The position numbers were made by a program, and so were the translations under genes. Source: Linum tenue (taxonomy: Eukaryota > Streptophyta > Magnoliopsida > Malpighiales > Linaceae). From it: a stretch of DNA of 64,000 nucleotides. The notes beneath the pieces were generated by a model. That model was not told the DNA's origin. It saw only the letters and a program-made list of their open reading frames with translations, and made no database searches. The stretch's first letter is position 1; every line of letters begins with the position of its first letter. Below are positions 11,747 through 25,253 of the stretch, one piece after another. Location: NCBI GenBank assembly GCA_946122785.1, contig CAMGYJ010000011.1, positions 22,879,007-22,943,006 of the forward strand, read 5' to 3'.

Positions 11747-12208
11747 TAGTACAGGTGTAGGTTTTCTCCTCATGGCTCTGCATTGACTCGAAGATATGTT
11801 ATATCCCCCACATATGATCCATAATCATTCCTTTGTGGTGCTGAAGTGAATGGTCAAGCCCCTATCCCGATCTATTATCTCTTGCTCTAATCAATCTCAT
11901 AGTTGGCTTCCCCGCAACAATCAGTGCATAATTGGGTCGGGCAATCCTCTTTAGGTAGTTCCACTCCAATTGATGTCAGCCTCTCTACTCCAAAGGGGTA
12001 GGTCGGCTGCCTAAAGATATGACCATATCCTACCAAGGTATCCCCGAGATCAAATCCAAACTCCTCATGATGCTCATCAATATACTTGGCTATGGTACAA
12101 ACATAGCCCCCGCCAGGAAGTAGTTGATGAGATGCAAGAGCTATTGATCTCTGGAGATAGTCCATCACTATCCATCCTGGATGTAGCTATCAAATTGTTA
12201 AGTAGTGC

Positions 12209-15200
12209 CACTACAACAATTTTGGCCTATTGTGACAAAAAGAAAATTTTGTCATTTATATTTTGTCGCAATAAATCATATATTGTGATGACAACCATGT
12301 TTGTCATAACTTCGGTAGAAGTTGTGACAAATAACGAATTTTTCATAAACATTTTTCATATTAAGTATATATTATGATAAATTTATTATGTCAACAATAT
12401 TTTGTCAAAATATGGTCATCACGAAGGAATCATTGGATTATAATGTGACAAAATATTTGTCTTAATATCGTCTGTCAAATTATCTACTATGTTAGAGGTA
12501 TTATGACAACTTTGTTCGTCATAATATCACGAATTTACATATAATATGACAGGTTATACTTAGTCAAAAAACTCGTTATCGACTATGTAATGGCGAGAAT
12601 TTGTGGAACGGAAGATGAAATGCTTAATATGACAAATAAATATTTTGTCACAATATAAAATCGGGATCATTTATTATGAAAAACTAACATTGTTACATCA
12701 AATATATCCCACATTTGGTAGCCAAAATATGAATTGGCGGGAACTTGTGGAGGGAAAGAATAAATGTAATGTATGATAAATAGTAAATTTTTCATAATAT
12801 ATACTAGTATATATTTCTGCTCACGAACAAGTTTGTCGTAAATAATGTTATGTTCACATTTAATATGACAAAAAACCTAAAACATGACAAAAACCCTATA
12901 CCCTAAATCTTGAAGCGTAAATACAATTTTCACACCTAAATTCTAAACCTTATAATGTAAATTGTAATCGATTGATGAAAGCAATCAGTAAACCTACAAT
13001 AATGAATCTCATATTCTAGTTGAACAACGATCCATTAAACCTTATCGCATAATGCATATGGTTGATTTGAAGTGTAATAATTATTTTCATAGCTAGAAAA
13101 TTATATAGATTAAATTTGTTTTACTTTTTCTTTTAGGAATTCGAGTTCTCCCCTACCGAGGCACTTAGAAAGAGGGCACAATTAACCTTTGGCGACCCTC
13201 CGGCTTGCGTCTGATTAAATTTTTGGTTGTTTTCAGAACTATGACAAAAACAAGTTTGTCGTAAATAAATGTGAACTATAGCAAGGTTGTTAATTAACCT
13301 CATTGCAAACGTGGTTGACCCATTAACCCTCAAACAAGGCGCTCGACCGGGCCAACGGGCTAAACTGGATTGAAAACCTTTGGCTCAATACACATATAAT
13401 TTCCATTTCGGGTCTATTGAAGAAGGATTTATATATACCTCTCATATCCTTCATAAGTTGTATACTACTCAAGTGAAGTTGATCTCTCCTGCCCAGTGAC
13501 GTACCTAACACACATGTGTACTATACTTTCTTACATTGTCGATTTCCTGTTCTGTTATAAAACCCTTAATCTCTAAATCATAAATTATTGAAAGAACCTT
13601 ACACTATAAGAAATTTTCGTTTGCGTCGGTTGTGTTGTGCCAATTCACTTAACCAACACCAAATGTCTATTTTGTGTCAGTTGTACGACCGAATCAAATT
13701 TTGGTGATTTTGTATTGGTTTTGTTAAAAATGACATAAGTTTTAGTTTTGACATAAATACTTTTAATTTTCATTGGTCCCTCTCAAATTTCAGCTTTGGT
13801 ATTTGACTAAAAGAAATTCGCCTGTATAGTGTATACCGTGACTATTCATGGGCGGGAATGAAAATTGTGAATTGGCGCTCTCCCAAATTTTATTGCCCCC
13901 ATAAAATTTTGAATTGGCCTGCCTTGAACGGTTCGCTTAATCTTAGTGATTTTTTAATTCAATTTAACTTTACATATTTTATGCCCAAACAAAAGCATTT
14001 CGTAAATTGAAATTTGAAGGTCTTTCTCCTCCACATCTCCTTCTGCACCATCGTCATCGGCCTTTCTACTCTTTCCATCCAGGTTAGGCTTATATGATGA
14101 TGCACTTCGTTTCATCTGTTGGCAGAGGAAGGCTTCGACTCGTCCCCGCTGACTTTATCAGCTTAGTGCAGACGGAGGCCCACTAGCACTGCAGACGGAG
14201 GCCCAATTTCTAGATCTATCAATTGCTGGCTTCCGATTTCTATATCTATCATCTGATTTATCATCAAAACCCCCAACTAGAAGGTCATTAGTGAAGGTAC
14301 AAATTGCCCTCTCCTTCGCTCCTTTGCACTTGTCTTGTGTGGGATGAACTAGGGATCCTAGAATCCACTATTCAGAACCTATGAATCTTTTGTCTAGATC
14401 TCTCTTTGTCTCTGGAGATTCAAGCAGAAAATTGCAGAAGTAATCGATTCAGGCTTTGATCTACTTGGATGTGGAGAGATTGTGAAGGAGCTCATTAGGG
14501 GGAATTATGCAGTAGGGGAATTGGTAGAACTGAGTTAAAAAGACCATTGCTGGCGGGAAGTATATAAGTGAGGGAGGTGGTGGTATGTGATGGAAGGGGT
14601 GACTATGGAGATTGAGTGTACAGAGGCATAGGTGGAGGTTTTGGGAGGCAAAATGATGAGTACCATGATGATGATTGTAGAGGTAATGGAAAATGAGGAA
14701 CTAGTTCCTTTCTATGTGATTCTATATTGCTTGTAAGTATACATCGACTTTGTTATATCATTCCTTATCCATGGTTGCTTGTATTTTTGGTGGAGAAAAT
14801 TAAGGTTGTAGAAAGCTTAAGGTTGCAGGAAGCTTTGGAAAGTTAGAGATGTCACTGGTACTGCTGCAAGATGTCATATCAAAAATTTATCTACCCTAGG
14901 TTAGTTGTTTCCTGGAGTTTGTTTAAGCTATTTCATTGAACTCCCCTTTGAGATATTTCTTTTGATTGACTATTGCAGGGTGTTTTTGGCTTATATTCAA
15001 TGGCTTATAAAGAGTTGCCTTGAGTTGCAACAGTAAGAGAGTCTTGAATGATGTAGTATTTATATGGCAGTGTGAAGGAAATGATGATCTACCTGTAATT
15101 ATCATGGAAATATTCCTTTCATGATGCTATGTAGTTTAGTTTACATGTCATTTCACTTAAAAGAATGATTATTTTTGTCAAGTTATTTTTTGATCTTTGT

Positions 15201-16422
15201 TATGTTAAATTTACATGGAAATATGTCTGCCAGAGGTAGAATGAATAAGGGAGATGGTGAAAGCTTGACAACTTGCTTTCAGAGCTGCCATAGCATGGTA
15301 TGATGCTTCTCCGTTTCTCCCTTTGTTTCATTTTTTTGATTAGGTTCTGAGGTTTTTGGGTATATACTCATAAATTAACTTTATGGTTAGTCTAACAAAA
15401 CTATATTGATTTACAGTGATGATTGGTACTTATTATGAACATAAACTATATTGATTTACAGTGATAATCAGTACTCATTATGAATATCTAAGGGATTGAG
15501 TTCTTAATAGTAATCCCATCTATGGATATAGGTGAGCTAGCTTCACTAATGGTAAAGTGAATAGATACTTTAATTGGGTTATGAATACACTCATTTGTTT
15601 AGTTCAATGTAGGGTTGTATTTCTTTTTGCAGATGCTTCTCAAGGGTCCTAATAATGCTCATAAAGAATTTTGGTTGAGCTCTTGGTGTGCCACACAACT
15701 ACTCGAAATCCCTGTTTCAGGTCGAAGGGAAGGAAGATGGTGGAAATTAGATGCATAAGGAACAACAGGGAACATATGCATTATTATCTTTCAAAGCTTT
15801 TGGTTGTCTGTATAAATTTCCTTTCAATATGAACTTTATGCGGGGTTTCCCTTCAAAGTGGAACAGATGGAGGCAATGTGAAGATTAGAATGTAATGTTA
15901 CTCTACGAGATTGCTATTTAAGGATTATATGATTGAGATTATTGAATATTTAGTGTAGCATTCATAATCCATGACAATTCTGTTATTTATCATAATTTTC
16001 TGATTTTGGTGACAAAATTAGCATGTTAGATTATGATAAAATGGCTTCGCACAAGAACCCCATATTAGATATTATGACCAACTATTATAACAAAATTCTT
16101 TGTCACAACTGTACAATTTGTCACAACATCATATAGAAATTTGCACCTACTGTGACAAAATTTGACCATATTGTGACAAAATATCTCTTTATTTTGACAA
16201 ATTTTATGCCAAAATAGGGGTCATATGATGACAAAATTGGCCATCGTGCCATCAAAACATATTGTGACAAGACCTTAAAAATTGTCATAATAAAGTTGTT
16301 CGACGAATTAGTTTTGACGAACGTTATGACAAATGTTTTTGTCATAATAAAGCTATTTTGACAAAATTTGGTCCTATTATAACAAAATGTTGCTGCCAAA
16401 ATAGAAGAAAATTGTTGTAGTG
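12209..16422. mobile_element. CACTA (En/Spm-type) DNA transposon, non-autonomous
   Basis: The left end CACTACAACAATTTTGGCC and the right end (minus) CACTACAACAATTTTCTTC form terminal inverted repeats. The 3-bp TSD TGC flanks both sides (12206-12208 and 16423-16425). About 1 kb at the left and 0.45 kb at the right are packed with short TTGTGACAAAA / TTTTGTCATAAT motifs in both orientations, as expected for subterminal binding sites of a CACTA regulatory protein. The 4.2-kb interior has no recognisable transposase. 14020-15960 looks like transcribed-gene sequence (pyrimidine-rich leader, a Gly/Asp-rich stretch near 14570-14690) but I cannot name it. Confidence 0.85.
13602..15955. other. Possible second CACTA-like end plus unassigned interior
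   Basis: CACTATAAGAAATTTTCG at 13602 looks like the start of another CACTA-type element. It is followed by its own motif set (TTGGTGATTTTG, TTTCATTGGTCC) different from that of the outer element. I could not find the matching TTTCTTATAGTG end or a 3-bp duplication, so it may be a truncated older insertion. The rest of the stretch holds no recognised gene. Confidence 0.3.
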
Positions 16423-17215
16423 TGCATGATAGAGCATAATGTCACTCATGGTTACCTTCCCACAATCGCTCATCGATCTCACAAGAAAGGTAGTTTGGCC
16501 AAAGTAATGCAAGAACCTCAAGAACGAGTCACTAATGTCAGGGAATGAACATATCCATAAACAAAGTCAACATCCTTCTTCTTTGAGATCCTCCTTCAAA
16601 GTGACTGAAGTGTTAAGATTGCCTCGAATGATCCCAAGATCTTCAAAGATAAGCCTCATAAGTGCTCCTCTCGTCTAATGATATAGATATCCCTAGCTTC
16701 ACCATGAACCTGTCATCACTATCCTCGAAGAGTCATCCCAACAACTGGTATGTGATACTAGTATGGTTGGAGTTGATGACATGCGCCACCTCCATGGTTG
16801 CCAAAATTCCCTAGTCACCACATTGATGCTCTCCTCCTTAATGCTAAAGAGCTCCAGTAATCGAGCATATGGTCCAATCTCTCTTGTATGTTAGCTCACC
16901 AACTATGATACTAGAAGAAGTCCTCCCAATTGGTCTCTCCCTAGGCCTCCACTCTAGCTATATCCCAGTTCTATACTTTCCTCCTTCTTTGTGTGTCTGG
17001 TTAAAACTGGAGTAGTGTATGAAAGATCACTACTTGTGGCTCATCACTCTCAAGCTCCTCATCAGTCTCCATCACCACCTCCTCTGGCTTCACAACCTTC
17101 TGATGCATTTACCCACTATGGCTCCTCGATCTCCTATTATCTCGTGATAGTATACCACTACTATCGATGCAAGTGAGATGGACGAATCTGTACCAATCCC
17201 AATCCGAGCCAGACT

Positions 17216-18367
17216 TTAGGTCACCCAATTCGTTGGGTTGGGCCTAGCGATCGCGCTCTAGAGCGCTGAAACCACGGTTTTTCCCAAAATCGTTGAAATT
17301 TCTCGAACTTTCATTTCCCAGAGTCCGAATTTTTTTTCTAGAGGACGTTCTCCCAAATGAGAGCAAAACACAAATTAAAACAATCAATTTGAGGATGGCA
17401 TTGGTAGCTGCCGGAGAGGGTGTAAGATGATGATCGATAGAAGCAAAAGAAGAAGAAAATAAATTTACATCCGTGTTAAATTGTCAAAAGAAGAAATTTG
17501 GAAATTTCGGAACTCCAAAGAACCCCAAGTTTCCATCTCTATTTTGTTTGACAGATCTCGATTCTCCTATCTTCTCTCACACTCTTCGTCGCCGTTGGAG
17601 CTGAAAAATCTCGAGGATGCTCTATGATAGATCTGGATTCTGCTTTGCCATCAATGAGTTTGACTTTCTATTAATTGTGAATTACGACACAGAACCCAGA
17701 TAGGAGATCGTGTTGTGAGAAGCCCACAGCTTTCTGACGGATCTAGAGTAGAGGATAGACGACAAAGCAGTTGATGGCTGGTGGATCCATAAACTTGAAG
17801 AACTGGCGGAGAATCTGCTGGAAGGGGATTAACACTTGAATCGCCGGCCACGATGAAGGCGGTGGAGAATTTGGTGGTCATGAAAATGGAAGCTATTAGG
17901 TGGAGCTCCTACCATAGCCGTTGTAGCTGAAGAATGGAAACAGATTGGAAATATTAGTGCTATAGAGATTCTATGTTTTGGATATTGGGAATGGATGGAT
18001 CTGGACGGAATTAGGGATGGGCCAATTTCGCAAGGGGTGGAGAGAACCCAGAAGGAGATATAGATCTTGTTTTGGGGGAAAATGGATGGTTGTGGTGAGT
18101 TTGCCCGCTCCCCTATACATTTTAAGTTTTAATTTATTTATTTAAGCTTAAATTAAATCAAATTGCAAATAAGTCTCTGTATGGCTAAATCGGAAGCTGG
18201 TGCTAGAGGAATGTAGCGGCAGGATGTTCATTGATATGAGTAAAATCCATTTACGAAATTAATAATGATATTATAATATTGACGCTCTGTTCACGCTCTT
18301 AAAATAGAATTCTTTAGAACTCGACGCTTTGACGCTCCTGCTCTCGCTCCACGCTCTGGTTACCTAA
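17216..18367. mobile_element. hAT-like TIR element, copy 1
   Basis: The left end TTAGGTCACCC pairs with TTAGGTAACCAGAGCG at the right end (read on minus). The flanking 8-bp sequences are GCCAGACT (17208-17215) and GTCAGACT (18368-18375), one mismatch. An 8-bp TSD suggests hAT, though the terminal bases do not fit the usual hAT consensus cleanly. The subterminal regions carry GCGCTCTAGAGCGC-type motifs. No transposase was recognised in 1152 bp. A second copy (25097-25253 with its far end near 42060) supports its being a discrete family. Confidence 0.6.
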
Positions 18368-18600
18368 GTCAGACTCCCTTTCAAAGATAGCTTCCTCCCG
18401 CCTTCTTTTTGTACGAAGTCCATTCCTCTAGGGTTGATAAAAGGTCTCCTATGAGGGTCAACCACCTCTGGTTCAACTTGTGGTGGCCCAAATTGTCTAG
18501 GGTAGCGAGATGAGGATGTTCCATCATCCTTCTTCTTGTCCTTGTGACGTCCTATTAATCAGTTGAATGATCTTTTCATCCATGCATTATAGAAAGTAGC

Positions 18601-19983
18601 CAAAAGAGAAAATGAACCTCACACTACACTTCAAACAAAGCTTCTTCTATAAGATATTTATATGGACTTCTTAAGATGATCTTTCATTATAATAGGTTAC
18701 ACTATGACATTCTCATCTAGTCTCATAAACCATTGAAGCACATGAGAATAGGACGTATAAAAGCTAATATAAGTAGAGTTTAGATGAACCATCTATCCTA
18801 ATTAAGAAAGCATTGAATTACCATAATTCACATATTTATGAAATGGTATATACATTTGATTGGAATAGTTGGCACAAGTAGAATCACATTCAATCCAAGT
18901 ATCAATTCATTAAGAATCAAAATGTCAAAAATTATGTTCATTATATGCGAATACCACCTTACTTTAAGAAATTTTGACACGACCTTTGGTAAAATTAAAC
19001 AATCCCAAAACAAATTTAACATTTAAGGTACAATAAGCATCCATAAATCACATGGTAAGCACAGTAGCTATCATCAATGAATCATAAAACATTCAACTGT
19101 GCCCAATTGGGGTCGAAAATTGTTACATATAGAGCAAGAACCCTAACATGCAATTCTAAACATGGAATTCTCAATTGAAGCTACAAAATCATGATTCAAG
19201 CTCCTTAATTCATCTTAATTTCATGAGTACTTGGATTAAAGGACTAACAACAACAATCACAAAAGCTTGACGAAGAGAGAGAAAGTGATTGCAACTAGGT
19301 GATGGTGGTAACTGTCGCTTGTGATGAATATCATTTCTTGAAGAATTTCTTCTTGTGCTTTGTTGATTTGGTGATAGGTAGGTCGTATCTCAAATTTTAG
19401 GGTCAAATTTTGAGTTTTGGAGGTGGATTAGATGAACGGAAGTTGGAGAATTTGGGAGACAATTTGAAAACAAAAAGAGGAAGTGAGGGGTCGGACTTTA
19501 AGAGAGAGAGGGCAAGTGATGAAATAAAGTAGGAACTGAAGAAAGGGATGAAAGTTTAGGATTTTATAGGACTTTAGGAGTGACAGTCAGCCCCACCGTC
19601 TAGACGCCATGGTTGGTTAACCCAATTTTTGTCGATTTCTTGCATTTTGATGCTAGTTCACTTACCTAGATAATACGATAGTAAATTTCATGTGAACTCT
19701 CTGGATAAAATCCTTCCTTTCCATGAAATCTCTCAAAAGCCTCCTTTGAAATGTATCACCTATCCAAAGGATAAAACTTTTAATAATCATCCTCAAATGA
19801 TAACTCAGAATTTGCGCAAAAGATGAAAATTAAAAGAAAAAGAAGAATAAAAATTTGGGATGTCTCCTCATAGCACTTTCATTTAATGTCATTGGTTTGA
19901 CGCCAAACATGCACTGCCTTCCATGAAGTGCTCTTTCTTATGCCTTAGAGCTAAGCATAATCATGTTCCTTTTAGTTGGATGA
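18601..19983 (-). other. Spacer inside the minus-strand Athila-type element
   Basis: No gene is visible. The stretch lies between the protease region and the ORF1-like scraps of the minus-strand element and occupies the place where a full Athila would carry RT, RNase H and integrase or its post-pol leader. I see no RT motif (YADD-like) or integrase zinc motif on the minus strand. Confidence 0.4.
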
Positions 19984-22560
19984 CTATTCAACCTCAAACG
20001 TCCATCCATCGCCCCAATCAGGTGTACTCTGTTCAACTAAATGTGGATTGAATTCAATTTGGCAATCAAAATGTATGAAATCTTGATAATCCTCCGGTGT
20101 TTTGTACTCCAGCTCCTCGATTCTCTCTAACATCATCTTGGGTCTTGTACTTGCTATGCAAAGTGCCATTTGTGTGTGTTTCAAGTATGAAGCAGGTGGA
20201 GCTTGGCCTACTTCGTCACCCCATATTATGTCTTGCTGATAGTGATGATACATTGCCTTGATTGGCATCCTCAACTAAAGATTCCGATTTGATCTTGATT
20301 CCTATCACTGGCTCCATTTCTTTATCATTAGCCTCAAAATTATTATAACTGCATTCTTGGTCGATGACCTTACCTTGCATAGGCTTCACTATACGATGCA
20401 AGATCTTTCTTACGTGTAAAGTGTTATCTCTTCTGACCGCATCAATCTTTGTTTCAAAAGATGCAAGGAATGGTCTCCCAAGGAGTAGAGAACATGTATC
20501 ACCGATCTTTATGTTGATAACTACGTAATTGGGGAAGAAAATGAATGGTCCTACATGGGTACTCAAGCCTTTGATTATCCCAAGTGCTTGACATGGACTG
20601 TCATCTGCTAACTTGATATCTATGTTGATGTCCTCCACATTAGCAAGACCCATCTCTTTGTAGAGTTAGAGAGGTAAGATGTTGATGCTTGAACCAAGAT
20701 TAATATGCCCCTATTCCATGTTGTGATCTTCTAGTACACATATGATGATGAAATGCCCATGATCTTCCTCCTACAAATGTACTAGGATAGTTTTCTCATA
20801 ACCCTAAGGGGTTGATTTGATAATTTCTTCCCTTTGCTCGATCATATCATCCACCTCAATGAGAATCTCTAGAGTCTCTTTTGGTTTGTCCATAGAGATA
20901 AGTTTCTCTAGTAGCGGAACAACTGTCTCTGCTCCTACTAGGGCTCCTATTCAAATCTTGAAAGACAGGTTAGTGATCATCATCATTCCAGGTGGTCATT
21001 CTTTCTAGAATTTCTTTTCATATCCTTACTTACTTTGGTAGCTTTGGGATGCTCCTACTATCATTGAGATAACCTTTACCTCCTCCTTATTTGAATATTT
21101 TTTTGTATTGATAGAAAGATTCCCTTTAGGTTTCTGGGGTCGTGCATCAATCAGGATTGCAAGTTCATGTTCAATATTTTAAAAGTTGGCTTGCAAACCA
21201 TGAAATTTTCTTTTCAACTTCTCGAAGCGGATAGATTGGTGGGTTGAAGAACTTACACATTGTTCCTTATATTGTGGCTAGCTCCCTAATCCAAGTGGAT
21301 TGGGCTGCTTGCTCCATTGTTAATCATGAATATAAGTAGCATTTGTTGAGATGATCTTTGGATAACCAATTGGTGTCCTTCCTTGGGATTTTCATTTATT
21401 TACCATATGATCTATGGGGTTGGTTGTAGCTCCAGTATGGGGTATATCCTCCTTGAGGCTGCCATTGGTAATCTTGATTCACATAATTTACATTAGCGTG
21501 TCCTTGCCCTCCTAGGCCCCAAAAATCTTAATCGCCATGGGCTTCTCCTACACATGCATTGCACATGAACAAGGTTGCTACTGGTCCCTTGTTAGGATCC
21601 ATCAGAGCATCTTTCAGTTGTTGAGAAAGCATATTCATCTGCATGCAAGATTTTATTCACCTCCTCGCTTCCTTGGGATGCCTTCAATGGCTTTATCATT
21701 GATCTCTTGGAGCAATTATTTGACTTCCTTGTAAGAGTAGCGAAATGCTCTTGGAATTGGACTCCCATCTTTTGTGTGAAAATATTATTGGTTGAGTGGT
21801 TCACCATCATCGTGACATCTCAATCTACTACTTTGGTGAAGTTCTTTGATACTTGCTTCGAGGTAAATCCATGATGGGCGATTTGCCTTAATATGCTCCT
21901 AAAATCTCCTCCAAATGTCATAGAACTTCACTCCTTCCTTTTGATGGAATTGAGTGATGTTGTATTTAAGCTCCTTTGTTCCCCAAGGGGGAAAGAAATC
22001 CTCAATGGATACTCGCGACATGATCTCCCAGTTGGGGAAGATGTTGTACAAATGATAGTCTAGCCACTTCTATGCCTTTTCCGTCTGGAGAAAGGGAACA
22101 ATCTCAATTGAATAGCACATTTGGTTACTTCATCTCCCATAATGGAATGTACGGTCTCCAAGAATATCTTAAGATATTGCACTAGATCTTCATCACTCAA
22201 TCATGCGAATCTCCCAGCTTGTTGCACCATATGCACCAATGATGTGAGGATCTCCATGGTTATTGGTGGCGAAGCAATGCTCAAAGTAAAATCCGAAGCT
22301 CTTGGTCTTGAATACTTATATACAATAGGTAGGATCACCATTCAATGCTCATTTCCCATCATGGATGATGTGAAAGATGATATAGAGGATGCTTCTTCTC
22401 CAAGATCAAAGTTGCAGTCTTAATCAGTTTCCTTCTCCCAACTCGAGTTCAACTTCGGATAAGTGTTGCTTGAAGCATCCTCCTCTCGTGAGCTAGATGC
22501 TCTTTCATTCGATCTCATCAAGGGTGAACTCGATTCTCCTCCTTCCTAGGTGATCTCCTT
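19984..22560 (-). pseudogene. Athila gag-protease remnant
   Basis: On the minus strand, 22200-22081 reads LSDEDLVQYLKIFLET then CAIQLRLFPFSRR, and further on EDFFPPWGTKELKYNITQFH with HQKEGVKFYDIWRRF. These are the LRLFPFSL and FFPP...REGESLYEAWERF landmarks of the plant Retrotrans_gag domain. Downstream, 20653-20216 carries the C-terminal half of an aspartic protease (DDSPCQALGIIKG, then LLLGRPFLASFETKIDA, compare ILGRPFLATA in A and B). The catalytic DLGAS part is not readable in frame. The ORF at 19984-20274 follows as an extension. Stops and frameshifts are frequent. Confidence 0.7.
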
Positions 22561-22696
22561 CACGATCTTTTGGTTTTTTGTTTCTCTTCAAATAGATACT
22601 GCAGAAACGAAAAAATGTACAACAACAAAAAATAAATAAATCTAAAGATAATAAAGAGACATAAGATGGTTAGGTTCTTTCATATACTATTAGAAT

Positions 22697-22714
22697 TCCC
22701 CGACAACAACGCTA
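22697..22714 (-). other. Degenerate tRNA-Asp primer-binding site
   Basis: The minus strand reads TAGCGTTGTTGTCGGGGA just after the LTR end at 22721. It differs at a few positions from TGGCGCCGTTGCCGGGGA, the site complementary to tRNA-Asp used by Athila elements, and has the expected T-rich spacer. Confidence 0.65.
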
Positions 22715-22720
22715 AAAACT

Positions 22721-24209
22721 TGATGTGCATGCATTTTGTGATATTAATGCAATCAAATTAATAAAATTCCAAGATATTTCTAGGGTCGTATTTCTTAAGG
22801 TATTCTTATAATAACTACTCACAACCAATCATCTAATTCTCAAACAAAGACACAACAAAAATAGATGAGCTGAGTTTCCTAAGTTTAGTGGTATTCGAGA
22901 TGCATGATAACGTAAAGCATAAAATAAGTAACAAGTGACTTGTTTCTACTAGCACTACTATCCCTACCATGGACAAGTGCAACCATGATAGGGCGTAAGA
23001 TTCCACTAACGAACCTATCTCGCTCTTCCCAGGATAACCTCACTATGAAATGATCACGTAATGCCTTGGTCTAGTCATCCATCCAATCCTCAACTATTTA
23101 ATAATGACTCAAACCTTATAGAGTCGGGCTCAATCACCTCTTCAATATCCAAGATGTAATTGCACACAAGGTATGAGACAATCATGTGAGGCTATGTTTT
23201 AGTCACCCACAAAATCCCCCACACCTATGATGTGTCAAACCCTATAATTTGGGGAAAACTCACAATCACACAAATAGAACCCCAAGAATAATGCAACAAG
23301 ATAAACATTGATAAATAGTTAAATGATAGTCAATAGACTCAAATTTAAATAATACAATCTCTAGCAAACGTACACATGAGTTCTATACTATCGAACCCAA
23401 AGGTTTAGTTCATAGAGAGAAGTGTACAAAAGGGAACATGAACAAGAATCTTGAGCTAGATCCATCTCTCCATCTTGGGAGGATTGGGCACCCCTCTTGA
23501 ATCTTGGGAGGATTGGAGGTTAGGATGAGGAAGAAATCACCCAAAACCTTTCCAAGCTCGTCACTCTCACCCTACATCTATAAAACCTTGTTCCTCTCTC
23601 TCAATGATGCCTTCCTTTGCTCTAAAACAACCCCAAGTACTTGTAGATCTGTTCACAAGTCAAAGTTCTCGAACTAAGATTCGGAGGAGCCCACAGTTGT
23701 GAACTTTGAATGAACTCGTGCACTTGGTGAAAGCTGGCACTAGTCACAAGTAGTTCCTTCATTTTCACGCTTGGGTTCTTAAACTCTTGATTGTGAAATA
23801 TATCTCATGGTCTGGCTTGCCATGGTCACAAGGCTGGTTGTGAGACTTTTTGGACTTGTCGATGAGAGTGTTCTAGGACGAAATGGAGTCGATAATCATG
23901 AATTGGAATTCACGGTCATGAGCATTGGCTATGCAGTTGGCCACGGTTTGGGTCACGACCATGACTTAGGCAGTGACCATACTTTGAATCTTCTTCTCAT
24001 ATTCTTTTCACCCTTCAAACGAATTTCGATTGGCAAGAAACTTGACGAGACAAATGGATAATGACGTAGAAAGTCGTTATAAATCTTAGGATATGAACAT
24101 TTAAGCAAATATAGCTTGAAATCAACCAAAAAATGGCCAAATTACGATGATTATGAAATTTAAACACCTAAGAAATAGGAGTAAAAGAACACCAATTTTG
24201 GTGTTATCA
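22721..24209 (-). repeat. 5' LTR of the minus-strand Athila-type element (1489 bp)
   Basis: On the minus strand the LTR runs from TGATAACACCAAAATTGG (24209) to GATGCACATCA-like bases ending CA at 22721, followed by the PBS. The U3 region (about 23780-23990) carries inverted GGTCATG / CATGACC and GGTCACGACC motifs, parallel to the arrays in the other Athila LTRs. The base run ATCAC at 24210-24214 is the candidate TSD, but the partner lies outside what I can identify. Confidence 0.7.
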
Positions 24210-24214
24210 ATCAC

Positions 24215-25096
24215 CAAGCATTAAGCTCATGAACTCTGATTTTGCCCAAGAATTCAACAAAACTGTAAACGTGAAGCTACCATAAGTTTGAAGCTTGGAC
24301 CCTCTGCCAGCTACTTCCCGTATTGAAGAACCTACAGGATCTCTAAAATGATAGTTCTCTCAATGACAACATGTCCATTTAATCCTTAAGCCAAATTCTC
24401 CTTCTAACCACCGCCGCTAGGTTATCATTGTTCTCTTGCACGCTTCGTCTATGCATGACGCTCTGAACATCCATGATCCTCTCCAATTCCTCATAATCAA
24501 ATATGAGATGGAGTAGGAGCCCCGATGGTTAACATCGTCGGATGCTCGCGTGTAGTCAGCTGATGTAGCATAATTCGAATCGGAAGCTATTGGATCGATC
24601 GCCAACAAAATATGATAGAGCCTTGAGGATGTCAGAATCGGAGGCATGGATAGGGGAGCAATAGAGAGGGCATATATGGTTGGAGTGGAGCTAGGAGTCG
24701 AAGCAAACAAAGTGGAAGGCGTAGCAGTAGAGAAGAAAATGAGGCATACCATACAATCACTAAAGATAAATGGTAAATGAGGCTGAAGATGGAGGAGAAT
24801 GGGAGGAGGAGAACGAAGGGTTTAGGGAATTTTGTTTTTTTCTTCTCATTTTTATTATTATAAATTAAATAATTTAGACCATTAATAATAAATAATTTTA
24901 CAATTCAATAAAATGATAATGAAAAAAATTATAAACTAACGTCTACAAGAATATACCATGTTAGGGTCAACTATGTTTGACTAGAGGAAAAATTGACGAT
25001 TTGGCTATATATTATTTTTGGGAAAGTTTGGTCACTATTTTGTTACAAACTAAAGGTTTGATGATTTAATTCTAACTTAAAAAGTGGTAAACAAAC
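24215..25096. other. Unassigned stretch between nests
   Basis: No recognised gene. A minus-strand frame at 24417-24752 is open for 111 codons, Ser/Thr-rich, without a known motif. 24830-25020 is AT-rich. It may be old host intergenic DNA or remains of another element. Confidence 0.3.
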
Positions 25097-25253
25097 TTAG
25101 GTCACACAATTCGTGAAACAGGGGCCGGCGCTCCTGCTTTAGAGTGTAAGAACACAAATTTGAAGGGTTTCAAACAAAATTTGCGGATTACTTTCAAACA
25201 AAAAATTTCCTTGTTTGCATGGCTAATAATTTGTATTTCGATAGTTGTGGCTA

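Larger units (their letters stand above)
9123..18600 (-). pseudogene. Athila ORF1-like gene, shattered by three insertions
   Basis: Minus-strand coding scraps lie at 9123-9431, 11752-12208, 16426-17207 and 18376-18600. They are separated by the LTR element at 9432-11746, the CACTA element at 12209-16422 and the hAT-like element at 17216-18367. The clearest piece (11887-12168) reads MMDYLQRSIALASHQLLPGG and continues for 93 residues. The last piece has a coiled-coil-like QRDWVQEFEERFNNLL. Their place downstream of gag and protease on the same strand matches the ORF1-like genes in elements A and B. Assignment to the Athila ORF-1 family is by position and general resemblance. Frames are broken throughout. 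Confidence 0.5.

Noticed and set aside
13602..15960. A complete inner CACTA element
   Set aside because: The right end TTTAGTG at about 15950 does not match the left TIR, and no 3-bp duplication is seen.
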